A stretch of DNA of 64,000 nucleotides, taken from NCBI RefSeq assembly GCF_000143415.4, contig NW_003314281.1, positions 608,833 to 672,832 on the forward strand. Reading direction: 5' to 3'. The stretch is from Selaginella moellendorffii (Eukaryota > Streptophyta > Lycopodiopsida > Selaginellales > Selaginellaceae). Positions 22,131 through 32,425 of this stretch are shown in pieces (the first letter of the stretch is position 1; the number at the start of each line of letters is the position of its first letter). The notes beneath the pieces are model-generated. The model searched no databases. It was not told the DNA's origin and saw only the letters and a program-made list of their open reading frames with translations. Position numbers and translations under genes: made by a program.

Positions 22131-22976
22131 TCAAGCTCGTTTCTTAATGCTCCTCCGAGCTCTCAGGACCTTGTCTCGCATTTTCTTGAGCTCCTTTGCG
22201 CTTGGAGAGTAGAGATCCAAGGTTGTAGAATCTGCAAAGTACGAGATAAAGCCAAGAAGAAAAAGAAAAGCAACAAAGAGTTCGCGTTTTACCGTCGGAT
22301 CGTTGCTCCTCCTCTCTTGCTGCTTTCCTCCTGCTGATCTCCACACTCCATGCGCTCTTATCTCTCGGATCCTTGCATTGGCTAACAGTTTCTTCGTCCG
22401 ACTCCAAGAGCGCTTGCTTGAGTTCCTCTCGGAGTGCCGTTTTAACATCCCCGGACAGCTTTGCGGGCACAGCTTGGATCTGATCGAGCACTCGTTTGAT
22501 GGTGCCTTCCTCCTCCTTCAGCTTCCATTCACAAGAAAAGCAAAAAAACATTAGAACTGGAATAGAAAGAAAGAACTCACCATGAATGAAACCTTGCGAT
22601 TTTGGTCGTCCAGAGAGTTCCGCATGGAACTGATGCTCTCCGCAACCCCGGCCACGAGATTTTCCAGAGCAGCCAACCGCTGCTCGATCGCATCGTCCGA
22701 TCGAATTGGGACTGGCAAAGGGACCAAATCCGTGGCCGTGACCTGCGATTCTCGCCTGGATTGCGAGAAGCCCTGGGAAGAGAAGGACTCCTGCTGGCTC
22801 TGCGACGGCTGCGATGCGTAGCAATGCGGCGGCGGCGGCGGCAGCGGCCGGGAGCGCGAGAAATCCAGCCGCCTGTGATCGCCGCCGCGAGGGATCTGGC
22901 GCTCAAACCTGTCGTATGATGCGCAGAGGGACGCGAGCTCGCCGGCGCTCGGCTTGTTCATCCCAAACCTCCTCAT
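22131..22976 (-). CDS. Coiled-coil protein, possible PAIR1/PRD3-like meiotic factor
   Basis: Predicted 241 residues from exons 22581-22976, 22293-22521 and 22131-22231. Starts MRRFGMNKPSAGELASL. It has a Ser/Gln-rich segment (SQPSQSQQESFSSQGFSQ), then a coiled-coil-forming stretch (EQRLAALENLVAGVAESIS, GTIKRVLDQIQAVPAKL) and a basic C-terminus ending RRSIKKRA. The layout (short N-terminal motif, SQ-rich linker with QSFSQG, a coiled coil with a VPxxL element, basic end) resembles plant PAIR1/PRD3, needed for meiotic double-strand breaks, but the resemblance is weak and could be compositional. Function unproven. Confidence 0.5.
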
Positions 22977-23037
22977 CACAGGACTAGCTAGGGTTTTGTG
23001 CCACGGCGGGAAATTTAAATTTCCAACGAGCTCTATC

Positions 23038-24779
23038 TCAGTGCATTAGAACTTCCTCGTAAAACTTTGTCAATTCCTTTCCTTGCAAGCCATTCCAAAA
23101 ATCGCGAGCCTTCATCACTTTCCTTCCTGGTGGCTGGACCTCCAAAATCTGGAAGAACGAAGAATCACACAAGCGAAACAAAGAGAGGAAAGATCGAGCG
23201 CTACCTCCAGCCAAGAGTGGTCACCGCATTCCACAAGCATCGATCCAGCCTTGAGTAGAATGGAGCGAGTCGATGGAAATCCTGACTGGCAAACTCTGGT
23301 TGTCACGATCTTCATCTCCAGGATCTCGCGATCGTTGCTGCTCGAGAGATGGAACTTTGCCTTTGTCCCAGGCCATTCGGAAAAAGCTCGCACCTGGAAA
23401 AATCAATGCAGTGTCTGGATATATTTCTTCCTAAGGCTTTTGGGTACCTTGTTGTGGATTATAGCCGCAGGCTCCTCAAATGAAAGCCACGCTTCCTCTA
23501 CACCAATCTAAAGAAAAAGGAAGAGTTGATGGAATAGCAAAAGAATTTGACAAACCAACCTTGGGAGCGTGAGTAGCGCGAGAGTGATCTTGCTCCGTAG
23601 CCCGACTTCGTCCCGTTCCATCCAGTAGATGTGGCATCTCTCTCAGCAGCAAACACGTCCCTAGCGCAGAGCAAAAGAAGAAATAAGAACTCTTGTCCTT
23701 GTGCAAAGAAACTCAAGAAAACTTCGTACATTTTCACAAAGCTCTACCTTTAGAGAAGAGAAGATCTTGTAGCTCAGGTGCCTGCGAGAAAGAAAGAGAG
23801 AAGCAATCTAGAAAAAGAATATGAAAACCTTGCGTGCAAACTTTACCTTAATGTTTTCGTCCACTTCAACGCTTTCAGAGGCTACAACAGGGCCAGAGTC
23901 GAGAGCTCGGACTGTGTAAGCGACACTCACGCCAGTAACCTTCACTCCATCCTACGAAAAGAAGAAAATACTTAGTACTCAAGAGACAGCTTAATCCACG
24001 AAGAGCTCCTCACCTGAATGGCTCGCTGCACTGGAGCGGCACCTCGATACAGCGGCAGCAAGCTCGGATGAACATTAACAGTACCTTGGAAAGGAGAAAA
24101 ACAAAAGAAAGAAGAACTAAGTTGGACACAGATGAAAAGTTTAAGAGATATCATGCAAACCATGCTTTGGAATGTCAAGGAACTTCTGAGAGAGAATGTT
24201 GCCGTAAGCCGCAGTCACGCAGAGGTCCGGCTCCAAACTCTTAAGTTCTTCCAGAAAACATCGCTACAAAAGCCCAGAAGTCATTCGTTTTCATGCCATT
24301 TTCAAGCTCTCACCTCACTGGCTTTCTCTGGCGAAAAGATCAAGTGTGGAGGGAATTGCCGGTCGAGAGCTCTTTGGGCGACTAGAGATGGCATTTGCTT
24401 CTTGCCTCGACCTCTAGCTGCTGGCGGCTGCGTGACGATCCCAGCAATCTGGATCGATCATCTATAAGTAACACAAACTTTTCTCTAGAGTTTTCTCTAG
24501 CAATGCATGCAAATTCTAAGCTACGCACCTCGAATTTGGAGTCTTTAGCCGCTGCGGCGTCTAGCAAAGAATCGAGAACCTTTGCAGCGGGCTGGAAAGG
24601 GCAATATTAATTTGAAAGAGGAAAGAAACGAACAAAGAATCGCTACACACCTCCGGTGTTCCAAGAAAAACAAGGCGAGATTTGCGCCCACATTCCTGGT
24701 GAAGAGATCGCACGACCAGATCGTGGCGCTTGAGAGCTTGAGGAGATTGCGCTAGAAGCCATGGCCGCAAGCCAAGCAT
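23038..24779 (-). CDS. FMT: Methionyl-tRNA formyltransferase, organellar
   Basis: Formylates Met-tRNA for initiation in mitochondria and/or plastids. Predicted 366 residues from eleven exons: 24651-24779, 24529-24591, 24314-24448, 24161-24263, 24014-24084, 23847-23951, 23748-23781, 23560-23660, 23448-23507, 23205-23393, 23038-23148. Motifs in order: LVFLGTPE (start of the Rossmann-like domain), IAGIVTQPPAARGRGKK, NVHPSLLPLYRGAAP (the formyl-transfer Asn and His with SLLPxxRG), LDSGPV (catalytic Asp), then the C-terminal OB-like domain with VRAFSEWPGTKA, WLEILEVQPPGRKVM and ARDFWNG. Start chosen at the first ATG in frame; the first 30 residues could be a targeting peptide. Divergent from the deformylase gene, 194 bp between ATGs. 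Confidence 0.95.
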
Positions 24780-24973
24780 GCTTCCCAAAAACCTAAATTT
24801 CTCTTTTGTGACCTAGTCTCCTTTGATTGACCAATTGACCGTTGAAACTTTGGTACCGACGTGGCTTAGTCTGGATCGCACACGTGGAAATGACCAGTAA
24901 CTGAAAGACTCGATGCCACACGTTCTTCGTCTTCTCTCTTGGGTTTCTTTTTCTTTCCTTCTTCGCAGAAGAA
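24780..24973. promoter_or_regulatory. Shared FMT/PDF divergent promoter region
   Basis: This 194-bp gap between the two start codons must contain both 5' leaders. It has two W-box-type TTGACC elements spaced 9 bp around a CCAAT (24826-24840) and a CACGTG core at 24881-24886. No TATA box is obvious, as is common for housekeeping divergent promoters. Confidence 0.55.
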
Positions 24974-25815
24974 ATGCCCACTGCACGATCTTCCTCCCAT
25001 GGCGCCGTCCAATTGGCAATGCCCAATGTGGTGGACATCTCGCCCTTCCGGAGCTTCCACTCGGCGGCGCAGCAATCCATTCCCTCCATCCCCGGGGGAA
25101 ATTCGCGATCGCTGGGCCACAATCCAGGGCCCAATTGCTTCGCCCCACAGGTGCTCCAGGCTGGAGATCCACTGCTGAGCAAGCGCGCCGTGGAGGTCGC
25201 CCTGGATGCCATTGGGAGCTGCGCGATCGAGAAAGTGATCAATGATTTGGTCGCGGCGATGAGGAATTTGGGAGCGTCGGCCCTGTCAGCTCCTCAAATC
25301 GGTCAAGCCCTCCAGGTAACGAAAATTCCGCGTTTTGGGGCAAATTGGGATCACTACTATCGTGTTCGTCTAGATCATTGTTCTTGAGGATCCAACCATC
25401 CAACAGCCTTCCAAGCTCATGGTTCGTGAAAAACTCCTCTCTCCTTCTCTCGCTCGCATTAAAGTCCCATCTTCTTGAGTCCTCGCAGGTGATTATAAAT
25501 CCAAAGCTCGTAGTGATCCATCCGGAAGAAACCGAGACGTCGCTGGAAGAGTGTCCAAGGTGAGTGAAACAACAAACTCAGAGAAGAAGAAAAAAAAACT
25601 ATTTTTCTTGTCCTCTTTGCAGCGTCTGTGGCTACTGTGCTCTCGTCGAAAGATTCTCGAGAGTGAAAGCTACCGGATTGAACAGGAGGGGCGAGAAGAT
25701 CCAGATTGACGCCAAAGGCTGGCTGGCTCGAGCACTTCAGCACGAAAGCGATCACTTGGAAGGCATTCTCTTCGTCGATAAGATGGTACCAAAATCCTTC
25801 CGGAGTATCTCGTAA
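24974..25815 (+). CDS. Peptide deformylase, PDF1A-like
   Basis: Metal-dependent hydrolase that removes the N-formyl group from nascent organellar proteins. Predicted 217 residues from exons 24974-25315, 25374-25421, 25489-25559 and 25623-25815. About 55 N-terminal residues rich in Ser/Pro may be a transit peptide. The motifs appear in order: motif I as ASALSAPQIG (family GVGLAAPQIG), motif II as EECPS (family EGCLS; the metal-binding Cys is kept), motif III as QHESDH (HExxH, both His and the catalytic Glu kept). The tail VDKMVPKSFRSIS matches PDF1A rather than PDF1B. The changes in motifs I and II may lower activity. Head-to-head with the formyltransferase gene. Confidence 0.92.
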
Positions 25816-25945
25816 AGAGAGCGCATGACACATTCCTGTAAATTGATTTGTAAATACTGTGTGATATGATTGTGTGAAATAAAGCAAAGCTCGTCAATAC
25901 CTGACCATTGCGAAGGTCTTATTTTTCGGGGATCTTCTTCGTTCC

Positions 25946-27462
25946 TCAAGCGACGTTCTCTTCTCTGACTGGAGCGTCGAGGCCACAGATCTGACGGACT
26001 TTGGAGATGATTTTGGCGGCCAGCTGGGGTTTGTAGCCAGTTCCACACGCAGCCAGGTGCTTGGGAGCTAGTGCACGATCGAAGTAGAATTCGCCCGACT
26101 TTAGTTTGCTGTTTGGCTGGAGCGACAGCCACACTATTGTGTCAGCGCCTTGGTCGATAGTCCTGAGCTTGCCTTGGAATCTGCGGGATGGAGTCAGCTA
26201 AAGTTCGTCTCTTGATCGAGGAGCTTACTTCTCTCTAAATGACGAGAGGCTCTTTGCAACCCCTTCTGTGTCGACCCAGCCAGGATGCATCGTATAAAAG
26301 CCGACACCTTTGGATCCATACAACTTTGCCCAGTTTTCGGTCATTGCAATCTGAAAATCACGAAAGTAGTTTAGGCTTCCCAGAAAAACTCATGACTACC
26401 TGGAGTCTCTTGTTACGCGAATACTGGACAAGACCATTGAACTTGTCGTCTGAATACTGGGAAAGAACAACACACAAAGCCGATCAAGGGTCATAAAAAA
26501 GCGATAGGCTGAGCTGAATACCTGTAAATCTTCGGTGAGTGAACTTCCATACATGCCTCCAGACGATACAGTGACTACTCGCGACTCCGGAGCTGCTTTC
26601 TCAAGCGCAGGCATGAGAAGTTCCGTGAGAGTATACGAAGCAGCTATATTCACTGCAAAGTTCAACTCCAACCTGTAACAACAGTAGCAAGAATCGTCAT
26701 CTACTCCAGCAACTAAAAGACCGAAGAAGAATCACTCACCCGTCTACTGTAGTCTTGCGTTCGTGTTCCATCAGCCCCGCATTGTTCACCTGTAAAGCCA
26801 AAGTCACAACATTGTTTCTCACACAAAAAAATCGCGTGTACCAAAACATAGAGCGGCCTGTCCATGCTGAGAAATCTCGTGGCCAGCTCCTTGACTTCTT
26901 TCAGAGAAGATAAATCACAAAGCTGGAGAGACAAGGAAATTGTTCTCCTTCATCGTAAAACAAAGAAAGAAACAACTCACCTCCAGCTCAACTTTGTCAT
27001 TCCCAGTCTTTGACTTGATCTCCGAGACAGCTTTCTCGCCTTTCTCTTTGTTGCGACACACTAGAAAGACGTTCGCACCCCTGAAACACAAAAGAGAAAG
27101 AGTTCCTCGTTTCCTTGCTAGTAAGAGATCCAACGAATGCTTCAAACCTGGCAGCTAGAGCTTCCGCTGATGCAAATCCAATTCCTGTATTGGCCCCGGT
27201 GACCACACAGTTCTTCCCAGCCATATCCACATCCAAGTCCTCTTTCTTAAAACCGGCAGCATGCTTCCTGCAAGAAATCACGATCAATCACGGTGGAACA
27301 CACCGAAGTATCACACAGGGAACTCACAGGAAGGCCGACCGAGTGAAGTGGAGCGTGCCATAGAGCGAGAATGCGAGCGTTCTGTAGGCCTGGAATCACA
27401 GATACATCAGAAAAATCGATTGCGCAGCGCCGGTGGAGCTAGCTTACCTCGACGATCCACAT
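25946..27462 (-). CDS. Short-chain dehydrogenase/reductase, DHRS12-like
   Basis: NAD(P)-dependent oxidoreductase of unknown substrate. Predicted 330 residues from ten exons: 27448-27462, 27328-27389, 27148-27267, 26981-27080, 26842-26922, 26740-26789, 26522-26672, 26400-26456, 26229-26350, 25946-26180. A 15-nt first exon (MWIVE) is followed by an N-terminal helix, then TGANTGIG (cofactor loop), NNAG, catalytic Ser in VTVSSGG, and YSRNK (YxxxK). MHPGWVDTEGV closes the active site. The C-terminal part (SGEFYFDRALAPKHL) matches the DHRS12 type, known in animals and plants. Appears intact. Convergent with the deformylase gene, 130 bp apart. Confidence 0.92.
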
Positions 27463-28454
27463 GATGATCTAGCGCCTGCGAGGAAGGAGTGGCTGCACTG
27501 ATTTGTGGCAAGAGCCTCTTGACACGCCATTGCCACGCCATTCCTTTCCCTCTCATTAGATTAGGGCAAAGTGGTCAAACTGACGTTTACTTTATGGCCA
27601 TGCATGGAAAAATTCAATGCTAGCTTTGTTCTAAGATGCTATGCCCATGGCTTTCAAGAGCCCTCTGAAATGGTCGCACAAGCTCTCCAAAGCTATGGTG
27701 GCCAATTCTGACGCTTAAGCCTTCGCGAATTCCTCGACCAAGCGATCATTCTCGCGTCCGTCCGTCCGCTATGACCACCCGATCTATAGCTATGATCTCA
27801 CAACCAGAACTGGGCGGATTGGGTCATCAAGTTTTGCAAAGTATTTGGTGACGGTGCTCAGTGCAAGAAAGGGACGCTCTTGAGTTTCTCGTCACACACA
27901 AGCGTTTCACTATAGACTGAACTTCATCTCCACTTTGTTGGAAGTCTGGGGCTGCGTTCTTGCATTCAGCAAGTATGTTCTCTTGAAAACAGGAAGTTCA
28001 AAGTCTTGGCTTTGTAGCCACAAGACTTGGGAGGAGAATTCCATGCATCGCCACCTTGTTGGGCTCTTATCACACTAGTGTTACTATAGAAAAACTTTGT
28101 GTAGAGAACTTGGGCTTCTTGAGTACACTTCAGTCGGCACCAAGAACGAGCCAATTGGCAAACTTGAGAAGTCACCTTAGAGTTTATCTTATGTGTTAAT
28201 ATGAAATTAAGACCATAATTAATAAATTTCAAGCTTATTCCAAAGATTAACTCTTGGTATTAAAGGTGAAAGGGCCGATATATACAGTCATGCCCAGTTT
28301 TCACATTCCAACCCAAGATCTAACGTTGTATTGAAAAAAAGAAAAGAAAAGCCAAACTCGTGTCTCGTTAGAAGCCAGCTAAAACTCGCAAAATGAGAAA
28401 TCTCGGAAGTAAAGGAAGAGAGAGAGAGAAACTGCAAACCCGGAAGAAGCTCTC
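27463..28454. other. Intergenic region
   Basis: About 1 kb without a supported gene; holds the promoter of the SDR gene at the left and the 3' flank of the Argonaute gene at the right. Confidence 0.4.
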
Positions 28455-31400
28455 TCAGCAGTAGTACATGTAGTCCCGGACTTCAGGAAGTACCTCAGGC
28501 AGCCTATACTCCGCGGCCGCAGCGCGAGCAGAAGAAGATCCAGCTCCAGCGGCAACACTGTCGACGTGGAGCCGAGACCGGTAGGCCACCAGGTGAGCGT
28601 AGTACGCCGGAGGTATCACCGAGACCGCCTTGGTACACCGGGCATAAGTGTAGCATAAGCTGTTGACGAGCGTCTGGAGCTGGTCGGCCGTGAAGCCATT
28701 CTGGTCGAGCAGGACGTGGTAGTGCGTCGGCCGGCTGGTTCCCTGGAGACCCCTGTGGCTGCAAAGGTAAAAGTCGAACTCTCGAGGATGGGTGATCTCC
28801 GTGTCCACAACGGTCCCCGGTCTCACGTTGTTGCTCACCACGTTACTGTCCGCCGGGAAGAACCTCGTGTGGTGACGCTTCTGGACGACCACGAAAGTTA
28901 TCTGGGGACAGTAGTCGCCATTCGGCTGGAGGGTAAGGAACGCCCTCCGGATTGCCTGCACTTCGTTGTTCAGGACGTCGGAGAACTGGCCCTCGCTCAC
29001 ACCATCCCGGAAGAAGAGAAGCCTCTCCGGTTTGAGTCTGGTGTGAGTGAAAAACGCCCTCATGAGGTCGACCACCATGTCATGCAGGTGCTCGATCATC
29101 TCCACCCTGCCCCTCTGAGATCTCGCGCGAGCGAGATACTTGACCGCCGATGGCCAGTCCATGCTCGCCACCACCGCGGAGATGGAGGGACTCGTGTCGT
29201 CGCGAGCCATGGGATGAGAGACATCAGCTCCAAAGATGATTGTTGGATTGCCGAGAATCGATGGAACCATGAGTCGCAGATCCTGCGCCAGATCCATGTT
29301 CTGGCCTCCAACTTTGACGTTGATCTTCATCGCGAGGTTGGCCAGGTACTGTGACAAACTGTTGTACTCCTTCATCACATTTTTCTTAAGGCACACTTGC
29401 GTCACGAGCCCGAGCTCCGTCTCGCACAGCTTCTTCAGGTCCCCGTAAATCTGGTGCTTGGCGTCCATGAGACAAACTACCAGCTGAAGACCTTCCCCGG
29501 GCTTGCTTTTGCTGGCGTGATTCCTGACGGCATTCCGGAGTAGCGTATCATACTGCTCCAGCCGACCGCTGGAAGGAGGGATCACGGGAGGATCCATCTG
29601 AACTCCAACCGCCGCGCACCGCGTGATCAACTCACTGATGAAAGCATCCACGTCCTGTCTTGCTAATCTCGCGAAGTTGACGAGAGTCCAGCGGCGGATT
29701 ACTCCCCCTCGAAGAAACCTAGACCGCATCATGTTCCAGCCGCCATCAGATGGCGTGATCCGGTTGCTGCTATACCTCAGACTCGGAGTTGGAAGAACCC
29801 TTGCGTGCAGAGACGTCATCGACTTAGCCACCTGAATTCCAAACTCCGCAGCATAATCATTCCTGGAAGCAAAAAAGACAAGCGTGTCAAGAACAAGAGC
29901 GCAGAACTTCATATGAAAGAAAACTTACCGCTGAAAGTCTTGAACATTGCTCATAAGAGTCTTTATGTTCTGCTCTCGAACAGCAGGAATCTGACACGTG
30001 AACCTCAGCATGTTTGTTGTCTGCCTCTCGTTGAGCTTTCCCTGATATTTCTGACCGGCAGCCAGCTTGCACACTTCCATAGGCAGATAAGTAGTTTTCC
30101 TTCCTTGCAACTCGAGGCAAGGCAACTCGGGATACTGGATCTTATGCTTGTACGTCGTCCAAAAGTAGTCCACAACCTTCACCTCCTGTCCAGAATCAGT
30201 TGTGAACGTCAACGCCTTTGTTGGCCGCAAAGACAGTCCCGAAATCCTGTATCTCCGAGGGATGTTCCTGTGCGTGACTTCGACCTTGAGCCGGTTCAAG
30301 AGATTTTTGGCCTTGGCTCGATCACCGTCCGACAAGCCTCGGCTTGGGTCGAAGTACGGGAGTGACTTCTTGAGGAACTCGAGAACTGGCAATGCCTCGT
30401 AAAATGCTGCTGCAGACAAATCGACGTTCAGCACGAGGCCTTGCATGGTTGGACGAACACTCTGGTAAAATCCTTTCCAGGCCTCAAAACCACCTTCTAG
30501 TGCCAGCCTCCCGAATGACGGATCGAAGAAGTTACGTCCACTGGGAACGTACGACTTCATGGGCCACTCTCTCAAAGCCACGTCCAAAGCTTGCAAGAAC
30601 TCATACGGGGCTTGTAGGACCGCACCTCTGCCTTCGAGGAAGAGGTCCATTTGATACTGGTCCAGCTTCGCGGCAAACTTGATCGTGACTTTGAACTCGC
30701 GGGTCCTGCGCCCTTCTTCCTCTGCCGGCAACGTAACTTTGAAGTCCTTCTGCTCAAACGGAAGTGGCCCCGCCGTGTACAAGCTCTTGCTTCCATCGTA
30801 GACGGGAAGAAGGTTGTTTAGCTCTGAAGCCCGATACTGTGACACGAGCTGCCGCTCCAGAGCACGAGCAATCCCTTTCGAGCCAACAGCCGGATGAATG
30901 GATACGTCGTAGTGAAAGATGGGTCCATCTTTCACCTTCATCTTGAAGTGGTTCACTCTGATGGTAACCTTCTGTCCAACAGTTCCTCGATCAGGCCTTT
31001 TAGGAGGTGCAAGTGCTTTCGAGGAGGTAGGAACATCACCAGTGCTGCTGCTAGGAACGGGAGCACTCGGGCCAGCAGGAGTTTCCTTCACGTCCAAATC
31101 TTTTACTCGAGGAACCAGCGAGTCGGCACTAGCGCTCTGGCCTACAACAAAAGCAAACAAAAGATCACAACTTTGGCATGCCCGAGGGATGAAAATTTAC
31201 GTACCAGATCCTCCAGGGACAGAGCTCTCGATGGTTTGAGGCCTAGGACCAGTCGAAGAAGATGCTCCTCCTACAGCAAGAAATTCAAGGAGTAAAGCTC
31301 CAGAAGAACAAAGAAAGAGATGCGTACCATGTCCTGCCTGGGATCCAGCAGCGCTCTGGTTGTAAGCCACTCCTACAACAAAAGCAAACAAAAGATCACA

Positions 31401-31893
31401 ACTTTGGTATGCCCGAGGTACAAAAACGATACCAGATCCTCCAGGGACACGCTGAGACCCAGAACTATCGATGGTTTGAGGCCTAGGAACGTACGGAGCA
31501 GCCCCAGAAGATCCTCCTCCTACACAGCAAGTAGTAAAGCTCCAGAAGAACAAAGAAAAAGAGCGTACCGTATCCTCGGTGGGATCCAGCAGCGCTTTCG
31601 ATGGTACGCGGCCGCTGCGAGGTCTCTGGAGGAATTTGTTGCTGCCGACGGCCGCCTAGTGGAGGGAAGGCCTCAATCGGAGCTTGAGAAGGACCACCTC
31701 CTCCAGCTCCAGCTCCACGCCCGCCGCCGCCCTCTCTTCCTCCTTGCCCGCGACCGTCGGGATTTCTCCCGCCTCTACCTCTACCTCTTCCCTGCTGAAA
31801 TTCCTCTCCTTGACCACGCCATTCCTGCGATGGCGCCCGTCCATCGCCTCCTCCTCGTCCGCCGCCTCGCCCGCCTCCCCGCCGCGGTGGCAT
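28455..31893 (-). CDS. AGO: Argonaute protein, AGO1/5/10-type
   Basis: Small-RNA effector. Predicted 1047 residues from six exons: 31569-31893, 31433-31519, 31328-31372, 31205-31270, 29929-31141, 28455-29862. The N-terminus is Arg/Gly-rich (RGGGRGGGRGGG). The fifth exon carries the N, L1 and PAZ domains, the sixth MID and PIWI. Slicer residues are visible: the first Asp in FGADVSHP (about residue 792), the second in FFRDGVSEGQF, the His in RPTHYHVL; it ends YMYYC, close to the usual YFC/FYC end. Exons 2-5 lie in a tandemly duplicated unit. The PAZ-PIWI part has a single intron, unlike the many-intron AGO1 genes of flowering plants. An acceptor 8 nt before the ATG (TGTCACAG) suggests a 5'-UTR intron. 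Confidence 0.93.
31141..31568 (-). repeat. Tandem duplication of exon-intron unit inside AGO
   Basis: Two copies (about 31141-31327 and 31373-31568) share introns as well as exons: the intron stretch AGCAAACAAAAGATCACAAC, the exon core AGATCCTCCAGGGACA, GGTTTGAGGCCTAGGA, and the intron stretch AAAGCTCCAGAAGAACAAAG occur in both in the same order. The short exon 3 also repeats the end of exon 1 (AGCGCTGCTGGATCCCA). Spacing is about 233 bp. Confidence 0.9.
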
Positions 31894-32425
31894 TGCTCCT
31901 CCTGTGACAGCAAAACCCCCGTTAGAACCTACAGCTCCAGTGGCATCGCCACGATCCTCACACCGCCGCCAAAGAATCGATCGCCTCGATCAAACCCGAG
32001 CGCGCGCCCTCTTCGATTCTCCAAGAACCCAAGCCTCTTTTAAGGGTAGAAAAAAGATGGTACATTTCGAATTCCAAGGTGTCAAAATCCCAAGCGTCAG
32101 TTCCTTGCTGATGTGGCGAAATCAGAAGCGTCCGCCGTGGCCCGCCAGATTTAAATACGAATCGTGATAAAGCTCGCGCTTTGAGATCGAATAAAGTGGC
32201 TCCGGACTAGCACTAACTAAGGAAGCTTGATTCTTAAGACAGAAGATCTGGAACGTCCATTGGCGTGCTCATCGCAGCCCTCGCATTTAAATGTTTGAAA
32301 AGTTACAAGAAATCGCGCGAAGCGATATCATCGATCTATTGGAAATGGCGGCAGCATTAAATCGATTCCACTGCGATTCGATCTCTTCGGATCCGATTCT
32401 TCCCTTCCTCTGCCACTCGATTCAA
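31894..32425. other. Region between AGO 5' end and IF-2 3' end
   Basis: About 530 bp with the AGO promoter/leader and the IF-2 3' UTR on the same strand. No gene seen. Confidence 0.4.
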
